Below, in pieces: positions 24,126 through 35,644 of a DNA stretch of 64,000 nt. The notes beneath the pieces are model-generated. The model was not told the origin of the DNA. It made no database searches and worked only from the letters and a program-made list of their open reading frames with translations. Numbering within the stretch: position 1 is the stretch's first letter; the number at the start of each line of letters is the position of its first letter. This stretch comes from Trachythela sp. YZ-2020 (Eukaryota > Cnidaria > Anthozoa > Malacalcyonacea > Clavulariidae), in NCBI GenBank assembly GCA_016169945.1, contig JADLSH010000286.1, positions 124,001 to 188,000 on the forward strand, written 5' to 3'. The position numbers were made by a program, and so were the translations under genes.

Positions 24126-25434
24126 CAGTGGCGTAGCTAGCTTGAAATGAACGGTCCTGCATGTGGGGGCAGCATTCTGAGGGCAGTTTCAACCAAGAAT
24201 TAACCTGACACAATCATACTGAACAATTTTCAGTCTCACTGACTCTCATAACTCACTCCTTAGGAAAACTATAAAGGAGAGGTTCTTCCTGCAACTGCAG
24301 GAAGATATCAACCGCAACTATTTTTTGGTATTGAAGACACAAATGGCTCATAGAATCGTGCGAAGCTAAAAACCCTGGCACGGTTGCACTAAGAGAACAC
24401 TCATCACGGCCCAAAAATAAGTCAAAATAGCAGTCAACAGAAATGAAGGATGCTGATCAGGTCGTTCACACAAATACTGAATAGGGAGTTAATTAGTTCA
24501 GATGTATTTGTTGACTGTTGTATTTGTTGACTGTTGTGTATCCTCATCTATGTGAATATTTCCCATAGGGCCTAGAATATATAGAGAATAATACATCGTT
24601 CGCTGCGCTCACTCGTGAGATATCATGTTCAACACTCGAAATAAATCTGGTATTTCCAAGCATCCATGTATTTTTCTGTTTATTATATAAAGGACAGCCT
24701 TTTCAAACAAAATAAAATAAAATAAAATATCCATTTTCATAAACTTCAAAAGCAATAATTTTCACATGTGAGATTATCATAAATAATCTCACATGTGAGA
24801 TTATCAGTTTTATCAGTGCTCGAAATCTCTATAAAGCAATATACTTTATATAATAAATCTGAATATTACATGTTACGTGAATATTACATGAATAGGACTA
24901 GTCTATAAAGGACTGATCATACATATGAATAAAAATTCAGTGCATACCAAGTCTTCTGAAAGGCTTTCCCCTTCGTTGTTACTGTTAAATTCGACAATAA
25001 CATTTCGTTCGGCAGTTGGTCGAACAGAAAATGATTTTTTTAATAAAGCGCTTATGATATCGGCTATTCGGCTTCAATAGAAGCTGGATTCGCCACACTT
25101 GCTGAAGCCATTGTATAAACACTCAAAGACAATATCAAATATGATAATTACTCACCTTACACGAGTGTGTCTGGTCACGCAGAAAGCTCGCTAGAGAAAA
25201 CAATACAACTCCTGCCTTCTCGAGATAGCAGGAGTTCGAAATGCCCGGAAATGAGCCCTTGTAGAGTTGCAGTTGCTAGGTAACAGTGAACTTAACATGG
25301 CCGCAATGATAAGTTTTTAAAGCTTTAGATAAACAAAGAAATGTTTAGTTGGATTTTGAAAAACTATTTCCTTATTTTGTGGAAAGGTTTAGTCTTGCTG
25401 GACAGGACGAGCAGGACCGCTAGCTACGCCACTG
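24126..25434. mobile_element. CAGTGGCG-type non-autonomous DNA element, 1.3 kb
   Basis: CAGTGGCGTAGCTAGC at the left is matched by its exact reverse complement ending at 25434, followed inward by GGTCCTGC on both sides. The flanks are AGTAATATT and ATATTACT, so the inverted repeat seems to extend outward and a clean 8-bp direct duplication is not seen; ATATT is shared. The interior has a palindrome around 24764-24805 (CACATGTGAGATTATC) and no recognisable transposase. Confidence 0.65.
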
Positions 25435-25580
25435 ATATTACTCGCTTTCATAATGAGACCAGCCTCGTACCCAGGCTCGAAAGAGAGAAAAAATAAATAG
25501 AGATCAGTTGTTGAGCGAGCGCGCGGGGGTGCTTGGGGAGGACGCGAAGAAAATCGATAATGAGACAATAACTACATCTA

Positions 25581-25759
25581 CAGGGTGTCTCAAAAAACCG
25601 CTACCCTTAGAAATTAGAGGCTTTAGAAATTTCACTTTGTCTGGCATATTTGCATGCAATTAGAAGCAAATAAGCAATTTTAAATTCCCAATTGTACAAA
25701 ACCGAGGCTTTTTCTAAAGCCTCTAATTTCTAAGGGTAGCGGTTTTTTGAGACACCCTG
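25581..25759. mobile_element. Tc1/mariner-type MITE, 179 bp
   Basis: Arms of about 50 bases: CAGGGTGTCTCAAAAAACCG at the left and its reverse complement at the right, with TA at 25579-25580 and 25760-25761. The CAGGGTGTCTCAAAA start is typical of mariner-like elements. It is a hairpin without coding capacity. Confidence 0.85.
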
Positions 25760-26255
25760 TATACTGTACACAATGCATATTGTAATTCATATTCACTAAA
25801 AACCATTAAATGTCGTTTTGTGTTTTGATGCTGATTAGTTGACATGCATTGAATGCTGAAAAAGGCTTTATGTAAAATTCTGTCGAAACATGTTTCACTC
25901 CTTCAGCTCTCCTTTATGTACGTTTTCTAAACTATTGATCCCCCGGGGCGCGAAAATTCGTTTCAAGTAGAGTTATCAGTCATTCAAGCGCAACCATCCG
26001 TGGAATAAAATTATTTCGCAGCCGGTATATCTCGCTTATAATTTCGCCGCCTGTTGGTGTGAGGCTTTAACAAACCGATTTATACTGAAGCTGACCGATA
26101 TTTGTCCCAGCAGTTCGTTTTGACACAAAATAATTCATTGGTTCTTGAACGAATTCTAATGCCAGTCACCATTACGTTTTGAATAATCAAGTACCGTATC
26201 GATATATAATATAAAAATCACTCAATACGAAATATATACGAAAATTCTGAAGGCT

Positions 26256-26437
26256 CGTTCAAATCAGTTCAACACCAACATTGGCAGTCCAACAATGCTG
26301 GACAACGTTGGATGAAAATTTTGTTAAGTCAACCTGCAGTTCGGCAACACATTCCAACATCAGCCAACATAATGTTCAAACAGAGCCAAATGTTGCATTC
26401 AACAATGTTGAACTACCATGCTGAACTGCTTTGAACG
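26256..26437. mobile_element. MITE with CGTTCAAA termini and CAACATTG core repeats
   Basis: CGTTCAAATCAGTTCA at the left and the inverted CGTTCAAAGCAGTTCA at the right; the interior carries repeated CCAACAATG/CAACATTG words. Non-coding. Confidence 0.6.
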
Positions 26438-27086
26438 GTCTTCAAGTAGCTAGAAGAACTACACATATAGTTCGTCTTGGCGGATGATTGTTTACGTTAT
26501 ATACACGAGACGAATTATCTGACGTACTGCATTTCCCGTGGCCAATTCCGCGTCCAGACGGATCGTCCGTCTCTTGTTTAAATGGGACGAATTAAAATAG
26601 TAACCAGACTTACCGAATACAGGGTTTAAAGAACCCAATAACTTGTTCCATAGTAAATTTGACATCAAATAACCAAGTATATGATGGTTAGCTTGCTGTG
26701 AAGATACAGTTTACCTTAAAATATCCACTGAAGTATATGCAGACGACGTTTCCTTCAATTGCCTACCAGAACGACTGCCAAGTGATTGTTTTAATTATTA
26801 TGCATGTCGAGTCATTACACTGTGCTAATTATAGCCATAGAGTAAATATATATCTTTCTTCTGTGTTATAGCACTCCTCCGCGCGACTGTTATTAATGTA
26901 TGCTAGCTCAAAATGCCTATCTATTGTAATGTACCATTTCTCAACAGCGATGATATTGAAATCACAATTATTTGCCTTAAAACCAAATTAACACTATTTC
27001 GGTTGCAAATAACAGACAAATTCTCACACTAGTAGAAAAAGTTGGAAGGATGAATAAAACCAATCAAAAACTTAAACCTTAAACTT
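26438..27086. other. No recognised gene
   Basis: About 650 bases before LINE C with no motif, repeat border or open frame that I can assign. Confidence 0.4.
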
Positions 27087-28403
27087 CCTGAGGGCTATAC
27101 GATCAACATAACGAAAGATTTCAGAGGGATAAATATCACACCCGTAATAGCCAGAGCGTTTGAATGGATAGTTTACGAACATTTTCCAAAGATACAGTTG
27201 AGCGTGGACTGAAAAACAACCAGTTCGCTTATCGAAAAGGAGGATGCTGTGTCGACGCACTGCTCAAAATGCAACATTTTAATCTGAAAGCATTGGATAA
27301 CAGTCTGAATAAAACAGTACGATTGTTTGCGATGGACTTCAGTAAAGCTTTTGACAGTGTCAGACATAACATAGTAGGCGAAAAGCTTAAGGCCACAGGT
27401 TTGAATTCATACATAGTAAATTGGTATTTGGACTTTTTAAAAGATAGAAAGCAAAGGATCATGCATAATGGCATCGTATGTGAATGGAAAATGGTTAATA
27501 AAGGAACAACACAAGATAGCATTAACGGTCCGCAACTCTTCAATCTATTTGTAAACGACCTTACCATAGAAGAAGAAAACAAAACTGCATTAGATAAATA
27601 TGCAGATGATGCCACATTACAAGTAGTCGTACTAAAAAACTCCCAGGATGACTCATTAACTTACTTAAATCAGTTTATGAACTGGACAGAAGAAAATGAC
27701 ATGTCATGTAATACATCCAAGTGCAAGGAATTAGTTTTAAACAAATCGGGCAGAGCAGAGCAATATATACCACCTAGCATTATGAACATGGAACAATGCC
27801 CGAAATTGAAACTACTGGGAGTAACATTCCAGTCTAATTGCAAATTTACAGAACATTTAAAGAATATGTTATATAGTGCAAATAAAAGTTTATACGTGAT
27901 ACGATCGTTACGAAAGGAAGGACTTTGTCAACGGGAGTTGAATTTACTTTTCAACTCTCTTGTAATCTCAAAGATATCGTATGGTCTATCTGTCTATGGT
28001 TCGTCTACCCCAGATTTATATACAGTGCAGTGCTTCTTAACTAGATGTTTTAAACGAAATTATTCTAGCAAACATTATGATATATACAAACTATTAGAGA
28101 GAAGTGATCGTAACATTTGGAGAAAGATAAAAAATAACGACAATCATCCGCTTAAACACATGCTACCTGTAGTCAAAGACTAATCCTGGCGTCTGCGTAA
28201 CAAAAGCTCACTGTGGCCAAAATGTAACACAGAACGCTTCAAGAATAGCTTTTTTAACAGACTGATTTTCAAGTATAAATTGCATGTTGATAATGAATAG
28301 AATAGTTTTATTATAATATTGATGTATTAAGTAGCTTCTGTGTTACAATTTCTTTAAATATGTAAATTTGATATGTATTTTTATCAAATGATTAATAAAG
28401 ACC

Positions 28404-28435
<32 letters not shown>
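27087..28435 (+). mobile_element. LINE C: RT domain and 3' end with AAT tail
   Basis: A 5'-truncated LINE. The upstream frame at 27087-27170 reads LPEGYTINITKDFRGI and TPVIARAFE, one frame off the main ORF, so there is a frameshift near 27165. The 3' end is an (AAT)n run at about 28404-28435 after ATTAATAAAGACC, the expected LINE tail. It differs in sequence from LINE A and LINE B, so the window holds at least three LINE lineages. Confidence 0.85.
27164..28183 (+). pseudogene. LINE C reverse transcriptase ORF, 339 residues open
   Basis: RT motifs in order: NNQFAYRKGG (residues 18-27, motif 2a), LFAMDFSKAFDSVRHN (52-67, motif A with catalytic Asp), NKGTTQDSINGPQLFNLFVN (about 111-131, motif B with the usual TPQGS degraded to TTQDS), DKYADDATLQ (143-152, motif C), CNTSKCKELV (181-190), LKLLGVTF (about 214-221) and a thumb/C-terminal region to residue 339. 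It is open for over 1 kb but lacks the endonuclease and 5' RT part and has a damaged motif B, so a relic is more likely than a live copy. The reading frame is nonetheless the longest in the window. Confidence 0.85.
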
Positions 28436-28436
<1 letters not shown>

Positions 28437-28687
28437 GCAATGCGAGCATAGTGTATTAATATTAACTTTGGTACGATTACATAGAAATTGTTCATATATG
28501 AATTATGATGATAAATTATAAGACTTGTATCTTTATACGGCACTAAAGGTCTTTGAATCTAGCTATTTTCCCTACATGGTAGAAAAATTGTGAAAAAGGA
28601 AAAACTAATGTTGTAGGGTTTGGGTATCTCGCTCGACGGAACTGAGTGTTGAAGGATTTTCGTAAAGGAAATTAGCTTTTTGCAACT

Positions 28688-28758
28688 GGTTTTGTAGCTC
28701 AGTTGGAAGAGTGCTGCACCGGAATCGGATGGGCGTTGGTTCAATTCCTGCCAGAACC
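28688..28758 (+). ncRNA. tRNA-like SINE head (probably not a functional tRNA)
   Basis: TAGCTCAGTTGG (A box) and GGTTCAATTCC (B box) are present, and GGTTTTG/CAGAACC can form a 7-pair acceptor stem. The anticodon stem does not pair, so it is unlikely to be a working tRNA. The core CTGCACCGGAATCG is shared with the minus-strand SINEs at 52040-52114 and 63449-63522. Confidence 0.65.
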
Positions 28759-29669
28759 AGAGAGCCTATAGGTAACACTATGTTACAAATTTCCTATTTT
28801 TCTAAACACGGAAACACCGGCAAAAACAATGAAGAGTTTATACCTTTAATCACTAGATTCATCAATTGCAAAATATATGATATATTTATCAGTTGCAAAA
28901 GTATATAACGTAGATATAGGCATTCTATAAGCTCCTATTTCATGTAAAATTCAAATTGCGATTTGCGAAATCAGTGGCAGAAACTGATCCCCCCCATCTA
29001 TACATAAAGTAGACAATTCGTCCGAAATTTTAACCTAATATGGCTAGAAACAGCAGATTTTGAGGATGAATTGGGAGGTTTCGGAAATCTTAGACGGTTT
29101 TATCGGAAATTTAAGAGGCTTAATTTGCACGATAATTTAAGAAACTTACATCTACAATGAAAATATATTTGAAAGCATTCTTTAGGTAACAATTTTTAAA
29201 GTAACAAATACGTATTAAACACAATGAAATAAACTGATCATTGCGTTATATTTCACGATTTCCCATCGTATTTCTCTTCTTATCATATTTTAAAAAAGAT
29301 GTTACTGAAAGTATTCGTTTCATGGCTTATCCCTTGAAACGACTTTCAGAATCATATGCTGATCTCACTCATTTCACTTCTGACGGTCCGCCATATTTTT
29401 CAGATCAGTGGGAGTCCACCCATACCCATGAAACAAACCTACGCGCCCACGATAGTTGATAAACTTTAGCCTTCGCACTACTTTTCTTTAACCCTGGTGT
29501 TAAATATCCGAGCACAATTAGTACCCTCGACACGGGATTACGATCCACGCGTGGTCACTTGCTTACTAAATTTTATAGCTTTAAATTTTTCTTCTTGTAA
29601 TCTTTCTCCATTTTAACGTTCCATTGGTAAGATCGAAGGAAATGTTTTTTGTATTTACTACTTACAGTA
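28759..29669. other. No recognised gene
   Basis: Sequence between the tRNA-like head and the start of duplication arm 2. No coding or repeat signature assigned. Confidence 0.4.
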
Positions 29670-29697
29670 GGTACTCTCAGTCCTTGTAGTCTAGAAC

Positions 29698-29992
29698 CAG
29701 GGCCGCTCAGACATGGGGTTAAGGGGGCAATTTTCCCGGGCCCCAACTAAAGGAGAGCCCAAATAGAAATTAAGTGAAATATGGATATATTTTACTATAA
29801 ATAGTCTCTCAGAATGCAGAAATTTGCCATCTCTGGACCTCCTAGATTTCAAAACGTAATCCAGAAGTTCAAGGGTATGTAAATCAGTATTGTATACAAG
29901 CACATCACGCCAAAGATTTTTGACGATGGAAAATAACTAAGGCCCCAAAGTTATTTTTACCCCGGGCCCCCAAATGTTTCTGTGCGACCCTG
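29698..29992. mobile_element. hAT-type MITE (arm 2 copy)
   Basis: Starts CAGGGCCGCTCAGACATGGG and ends with an inverted CAGGGTCGCACAGA. Read on the minus strand its flanks are TGTTCTGA and GTTCTAGA, consistent with a decayed 8-bp duplication. Counterpart of 15983-16281. Confidence 0.7.
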
Positions 29993-30139
29993 TCAGAACA
30001 GTTCTGGAACAGGTTACGTAGTTTAATAGAATGTAGAATAATACTGTATGGTCTGTTGTCAATATTCTCAACTTTGTTCATCCTCATTTTATGATTTTAT
30101 AGACCATTCACGAACGGTTTTCAAATCAATTTTACAGCA

Positions 30140-31901
30140 TTGAACAAAATAGTTTTCGTCTATTTATCTTTTCGCCTCCTCGGGGATGGAGCGGAAGAAT
30201 TCCTAATCCAACCAACTGCTTGGTATTACATGAAGTATCTTGGAGAGTCAAATATATTCCTTGGTTTAACCCTAGCTGCTTATTCAACAGGAACCTTGCT
30301 TCTCGCGCCATTTATTGGATTTCTGGAGGACAAATTTCAAGCATCAAAGGCCATCGTTGTCACGTGTGGTTTAGTGAAATTCTTTGGTAATCTCCTTTAC
30401 TCGATTCTAATTAATGGTTATTTCCCTTTGTTTGGAAGATTTATAAGTGGTATAGGTGAAGGAACAGTTGGAGTGCTCTATGGTGCCGTGACAAAATGCA
30501 CTACCAACAGAAATCGTGCTAAAGCATTTCTATATTTCGAAGGTCTCTTCTGTATTGGCTCAATATGTGGTCCAACAATTGGCAGTGTTCTTACATTCAA
30601 CCTCGATATATTAGGTTAGTAAATAGATATAGAGATATTCTTTTGTTGGGGTGTCAAACCGACTGGTCGGGGGGAAACATTCCCCTACAATTTAAATTCC
30701 TGGATAATGCAAACATCTTAAAACTGATACGCCTCGAACTTTCCTTACAATTAAATGTAAATAGCCATGCCTATATCCAGAAAACCATGTTTGAATGAAG
30801 CTCTTAGATAAAGAGAAGGATTTTTCTTGCTCATTTTTGCGCCAAAACTCTCCCTAGCTTTGTGCATATGCGTTTTTTCTCTGCATGATACTCACTAGCT
30901 TCACGTTTGGCTCCAACGTATCATAGAAATTGGATGACGTTTGATTTAAAATTCTAGTTCATACCTTGCCTTAGTACACCAGGCAAGGCATGAGTAATGC
31001 CCGGGCGGCATCGCAAACGGAATCAATTTTTTTCCATCTGGATGGGTATGGAGCAATTGTTATAAAGTTATAAAGGACGGGTTAATATGCTTTGGTTAAC
31101 AAATATTAGTTGCACTTACGTGATGTTTACATTTCAGGTTGGAGAATCAACCCAGGAAATTCACCAGGGGTAGTTTTAACAATCGTTTGGTGTTTGTTAC
31201 TTATTCTAACGATGTTCCTACCATGTGATCTCGCGGAAAAGTCTGAAGAAGATCAACGAAGTATTGACAATGATAGTGATGGTGAAATTACTTTATCCAA
31301 ATATGAAGGGAATATTACTGGCTGTCCAAAGTCAATTGTTTTTTGTTTATATTATCTCATTTTCCCGTCTGGGTTTCTCTATAATATCATTTCATTTTAT
31401 GTTCCATTATTGGCAAAGAACCGTCTGGGATTGGGACTTAGTCACGTAAAATTAATTTACCTCAACAGTTCATTGTTCTCGTTTGTTCTCTTCATTTCCA
31501 CTTATCTCCTCGCAGAAAGAATTTCCGAAAAGAAATTTCTTGTTATAGGAGCCGTTTCGTTGATAGTCCCCATTTCAATCATATTCTATTTTGCTCTATT
31601 CTGGAACAATACCATGTCAGTGAATACAGCTTACCTTCTAGTGGTTTCAATGTTAATTATCAACGCACAATTCGTAAACTTTCCCTTAACCTGTTCATTG
31701 TTATCTAAACTAACACCAGTCGAAAGTGCCTCATTTTATCAAAGTCTTACATTTACGACAGTACATACCTCCATTATCCTCGGTCGTTTAATAGCTGGTG
31801 CTACCTTTGACAGAATGCCAATGATGTACACTTGTCTTTGTATAACTATCAGCTGGCTATTTGGAATTATATGGTTAGGCATTGAATATAGAAAAACATA
31901 A
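30140..31901 (+). CDS. MFS transporter copy 2 (two exons seen)
   Basis: Exon A is 30140-30614 and exon B is 31138-31901, with the same GTTAGT donor and TTTCAG acceptor as copy 1 and in-phase joining (DILG-WRINPGN). The 412-residue frame is uninterrupted. It differs from copy 1 by conservative changes (for example LLADG/LLGDG, PAV-type loop residues) and by an 8-base deletion near 31886 that removes GGAAGTTA and replaces the KLEKHKSLET tail with an immediate stop after YRKT. A TTTTACAG acceptor at about 30136 suggests translation starts in an upstream exon not identified here, so the Met at 30140 may be internal. Same MFS family as copy 1; substrate unknown. Confidence 0.8.
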
Positions 31902-32084
31902 GAGCTTAGAAACATAGTATATTAAAGACAGAACTGACAGAGGCTAACGTATTATAATTGCTCTAGATGACTTAATATATGTCAAAATAGTGTAAATATC
32001 TCAAATGTGCGGTGCCAGTGTGGGTAGAGTATAGCAAATACGGCAGTTGACTGTTGTGTAAAACTACCTGAAAAATACAATGAG

Positions 32085-32124
32085 AACTTCGACGTTTCGA
32101 GCGAAGGCCCTTCGTCTGGAAGTT
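32085..32124 (-). ncRNA. Hammerhead-ribozyme-like motif, Penelope copy 2
   Basis: The same 40-nt motif as in copy 1: AACTTC/GAAGTT stem I, CAGACGA core with A for U at the second position, GGGC/GCTC stem II, then GAAACGTC. Its position in the 3' non-coding end fits the Penelope layout. Confidence 0.5.
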
Positions 32125-32381
32125 AGTAGAATGGGTCGGGGGGAAAACATGTGCTTTTATAGTGAATACAAAAGCGATCACGTGATAAAAATAAACCAAT
32201 CAGATGGATTTAATCAAAACAAACTATAAACAAAATATGGAAATCACATCACAAAATATATTAGCATATAAGTCGCAGCGAACAAAGATAACAAAGCAAG
32301 AAAGACAGAAAACAAGGAACGAAATAATAGATAAGGTGAGATGTAGAGTATCTGCTGATGGCATGCATAAACAGATAGGAG

Positions 32382-33323
32382 CTAAATGTAGGAGAGGCGC
32401 TCATTAATGCCGAGAGGATGAATGGTGCCAAGTTGGGAAACGAGACGCATTTCTTGGCTTTTGCGGCTATCATTACTACCAGAAATGGGACACAGAGCTC
32501 GAATTTTCATATCTGAAACACTGTGATTGCCAGTGTTGAAATGTCTGGCAACAGGTTGTTTAGCATCATTGTTTACGACAGCACGACGATGCTCAACAAA
32601 CCTTATCCTTAAATATCTACCAGTTTCACCAATATAGAGCATCCCACATTTACTGCATGAAATACAGTAGATGAGATGAGAGGAGGTGCACATGAAATGG
32701 TGCTTAATGATGTACTTAGATTTTGGTGCCGAAATTGTAGTGGAAGAATCTATATACTTACAGGTTTTACACAGCTTCACACCACAAGGAAACGTGCCAT
32801 TAGGTGACAACGAGTCCTGTGGTAGAGAGCTGTGGACTAGAGTTTCACGGATATTTTTACTATGTCGAAACGAGACTAAGGGATTATTGGTGAAAATGGA
32901 AGATGTTTCAGGGTCGTTTTTCAAGATATGAAAATTCTTCCTAATGACATCCCTTACTTTGAAATTGAAGGGAGGGTAACCGAGAACTAGGGGTATTTTG
33001 TTGTTGGGAACATTAGACACATGGTCTCTAAGGGTTTCGGATCGGAGAATATTAGAGGCCTTCGAAAAGGCAGTATCTAAGAGAGGGGTTGGATAACCGC
33101 GTTGGACAAAAAAGTTTCTCATTTCCTGACTTTTGGTATGGAAGTCCTCATCTTCACTGCAAATGCGGCGAAGGCGAAGGAACTGGGAGAAGGGAATGGA
33201 CCTTTTAGTGTGGTTGGGGTGGGAAGAAGTAAAGAGAAGATAGCTATGGGAGTCAGTCGGCTTGTAGAACGCAGAAGTAACAAGTTTATTGCCATTGATA
33301 GATACAAGTATATCTGGTCTCAC
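32382..33323 (-). pseudogene. Penelope copy 2 linker and GIY-YIG domain, 313 residues open
   Basis: Starts at NGNKLVTSAFYKP within the RT thumb and continues without interruption through RLRRICSEDEDFHTKS, PCGVKLCKTC and the GIY-YIG nuclease CGMLYIGETGRYLRIR with VEHRRAVVN to the stop. It is better preserved than copy 1, where this segment is frameshifted. The catalytic YIDD part lies beyond the MITE, so the ORF is broken by insertion rather than by point decay. Confidence 0.85.
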
Positions 33324-33359
33324 TGATCTCCCACGTAAACTGGAGTGCTGGGTGGAAGT

Positions 33360-33988
33360 CAGTGAACTCTAAGTAAACTGGAACGCTAACTCCTATGATC
33401 AAGTCCTATGATTCGTTGAAGCCAAGCTAGTTTTTCTGAGGTTTGAGTTGAAATACTTAACGCCGAACATTGCGCTGTATATGAAATTGAAGCTATTAAA
33501 AAGTTCTATTTGATTTAAAAACTTGAAGACTTTAGGCAAAATTATGGAAATACTTAAAAAATACAAAAACAACCGCAATTTTGTAAAATACGGCAAATTT
33601 TCCCTCAAAGTTTTAAGTATTTCCTTTTTACCTAAAGTCTTGACGTTTTTATATATTATGCATAATATGTATAATATTTTTTATGTATTATGCATAATAG
33701 ATGTGGGTGTATGTGTTTGTGTGCGTATGTAAATGTGTGTGTTTGTCTATAAATTTAACTATGTATTTTACGCAATTCAGCCTTTGTAGGCTGCCATGTA
33801 AAATGTTATTAAACCAACTATCTATCTATCAATCTATTTATATCAAATAGAACTTTTTAATAGCTTCAATTTCATATACAGCCCAATGTTCGGCGTTATG
33901 TATTTCAACTCAAACCTCAGAAAACTGAATTAAGCTGGCTTCAATTTCCCCCCCTGAGTTATCGTTCCAGTTTATTTATAATTGAATG
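33360..33988. mobile_element. hAT-type MITE family X, copy 1
   Basis: Starts CAGTGAACTCTAAGTAAACT and ends with the inverted, imperfect partner (terminal ...TTGAATG). The exact 8-bp duplication GTGGAAGT lies at 33352-33359 and 33989-33996. Inverted arms of about 150 bases surround a 300-base centre with TATGCATAAT and GTGT microsatellite stretches. Inserted in Penelope copy 2. Confidence 0.88.
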
Positions 33989-34861
33989 GTGGAAGTACGT
34001 TATTAATAAACTTCTCCAACTCTCCGCGGGAACAGGATGCTGTGCCGAGACAGTCATCAATGTACCTACCAAGGTAACGAGGTATGGGAGCAGTGTGTTG
34101 CTCGAAGATCTGCTTTTCCACAAAACCAACGCATAAATAGGCATAGTTGGAACACATTTTGGTTCCCATGGCTACACCACTTATTTGTTGGTAATGCTCA
34201 CCATCAAATGAAAATTGTTGAGGATGAGCACTAATTCAGCCAAACGGATCAAAACAGTGGTAGACGGTTAGTCAAATAACTACACTTTAACAATAAAATA
34301 TAGTTGACATGATAGTATTTTGCCTTTGCATTCTTTTAATTACTCCATGAGCTCATTTAGAGCGGTTTATGCAACCTTTTCTGTGGTCTATATGTTGTGT
34401 CAACTTGTGTGTTGCTCGTCATATGTATATAAAAGGTAAAGGCTCATTACTAGCGGCCCGACCGCATCGCCTTCAAAGTCAAATATGTCCGCTCAAACTT
34501 GTCGTACGGCAAAAACAATTCGATCAGATCTTTTTACAAAGGTTTATCTTTCTAACGAATATGGTTTGATCATAACTCGGGAAAATTTAGCGACGAACGG
34601 AGCCAAAATCTCTCTCAATTTCGGCTATGTTCATAATACTTCGAACTGTTCGGGCATGATCGTGGACGTGACGTAAACAATACCGCCTTACGCGGGGTGG
34701 GACAGCAGTCAAGTTCGTAGCATGATGGGAGGGAACCAAATTCGTCGCGTGAATAATATTAAATTTAGTTAATAATCGTTGGTTTCGCTTGGTTTAATAA
34801 TTATCGTTCGTGACAAAGTGGAAGAAACATATTTATAGAACTAAAATTGCAATTTAAAGAT

Positions 34862-35135
34862 AAATATTAAAGCCCAGCATATAACTTTCAAACAAGACAT
34901 AACAATAAGGAATAAAATATATTTGCTGACGTTTCGTTGAATACATCACAACATCTTCAGAGCATTTAAATCTATTTACAAGAGTATACTAAATATATTT
35001 ACAAATTACTAAAACGGTTACAAAGTTCAAATGCTTGAGTGAGAAGAGAGAGGAAGTGTCGGGAATTGCCGTTAGAGGCTAAATGCTAAGCCAACACACT
35101 CACAATCGTTTGGTTTTTTCTATAGAATCACTTTA
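34862..35135 (-). mobile_element. Penelope terminal (pLTR) fragment of a different subfamily
   Basis: A non-coding piece recognised by the GACGTTTCGTTGAATACATC signature and the hammerhead at 34924-34964. It differs from the termini of copies 1 and 2. Its borders are approximate. Confidence 0.6.
34924..34964 (-). ncRNA. Hammerhead ribozyme, minimal Penelope type
   Basis: On the minus strand: stem I TGCT, core CTGAAGA (a perfect CUGANGA match), one unpaired T, stem II GTTG with loop and CAAC, then GAA, self-complementary ACGT, C at the cleavage site, and stem I partner AGCA. All invariant core bases are present. The very short stem III fits the known dimer-dependent hammerheads of Penelope-like elements. 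Confidence 0.7.
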
Positions 35136-35174
35136 TATATCACAAATCACTAGCCCTAAATTCACAGTCTTCAC

Positions 35175-35456
35175 CAGTGAACTCTAAGTAAACTGGAACG
35201 CTAACTCCTATGATCAAGTCCTATGATTCGTTGAAGCCAAGCTAGTTTTTCTGAGGTTTGAGTTGAGATACTTAACGCCGAACATTGGGCTGTATATGAA
35301 ATTGAAGCTATTAACAAGTTCTATTTGATATAACAACCGCAATTTTGCAAAATACGGCAAATTTCCCTCAGAGTTTAAGTATTTCCTTTTTACTGAATTA
35401 AGCTGGCTTCAATCCCCCCCCCTGAGTTATCGTTCCAGTTTATTTATAGTTCAATG
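35175..35456. mobile_element. hAT-type MITE family X, copy 2
   Basis: The same ends as 33360-33988 (CAGTGAACTCTAAGTAAACT ... TTCAATG), but only 282 bp because the centre is shorter. The exact 8-bp duplication GTCTTCAC lies at 35167-35174 and 35457-35464. Two copies with two different 8-bp duplications prove independent transposition. Confidence 0.92.
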
Positions 35457-35644
35457 GTCTTCACAGACACACTATCACTTTTTTACTTCCCATAAATTTG
35501 ATACCCTTACTTAATTAATCTATGAGGCATGCATTTGATTGACAGTTCTTACCTAAATAATTATGGAAATTAACCTAATTAACTAATATTAACACAATTC
35601 TCAACAGAATAAACAACCGTCAGTAGTTAGTAACAAATTAATAC

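Larger units (their letters stand above)
29670..31998. repeat. Inverted segmental duplication, arm 2
   Basis: Reverse complement of 13648-16311, carrying the same MITE, the same MFS exons and the same intron except for a 300-base indel. The arms are separated by about 13.4 kb. Penelope copy 2 begins at the arm's edge. Confidence 0.88.
32002..34267 (-). mobile_element. Penelope-like retroelement copy 2, split by a MITE
   Basis: Minus strand. The RT palm portion (34267-33989) has VAMGTKMCSNYAYLCVGF-type residues and YLGRYIDDCLG. It is separated from the rest (33359-32002) by the hAT-type MITE at 33360-33988; removing the MITE and one 8-bp duplication restores continuity with copy 1. The 5' end at 34267 is cut by the 34271-36669 element at ACGGT|TAGTC, whereas copy 1 continues from the same point. 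The 3' terminus reaches 32002 (GTGCGGTGCCAGTG), farther than in copy 1; this tip also occurs alone at 55112-55182. Confidence 0.85.

Noticed and set aside
28688..28758. Functional tRNA gene
   Set aside because: The A and B boxes and acceptor stem are present, but the anticodon stem does not pair and related copies are clearly SINE heads.
33650..33740. TATGCATAAT and GTGT stretch as a regulatory site
   Set aside because: Simple-sequence expansion inside a MITE centre; nothing supports a regulatory role.
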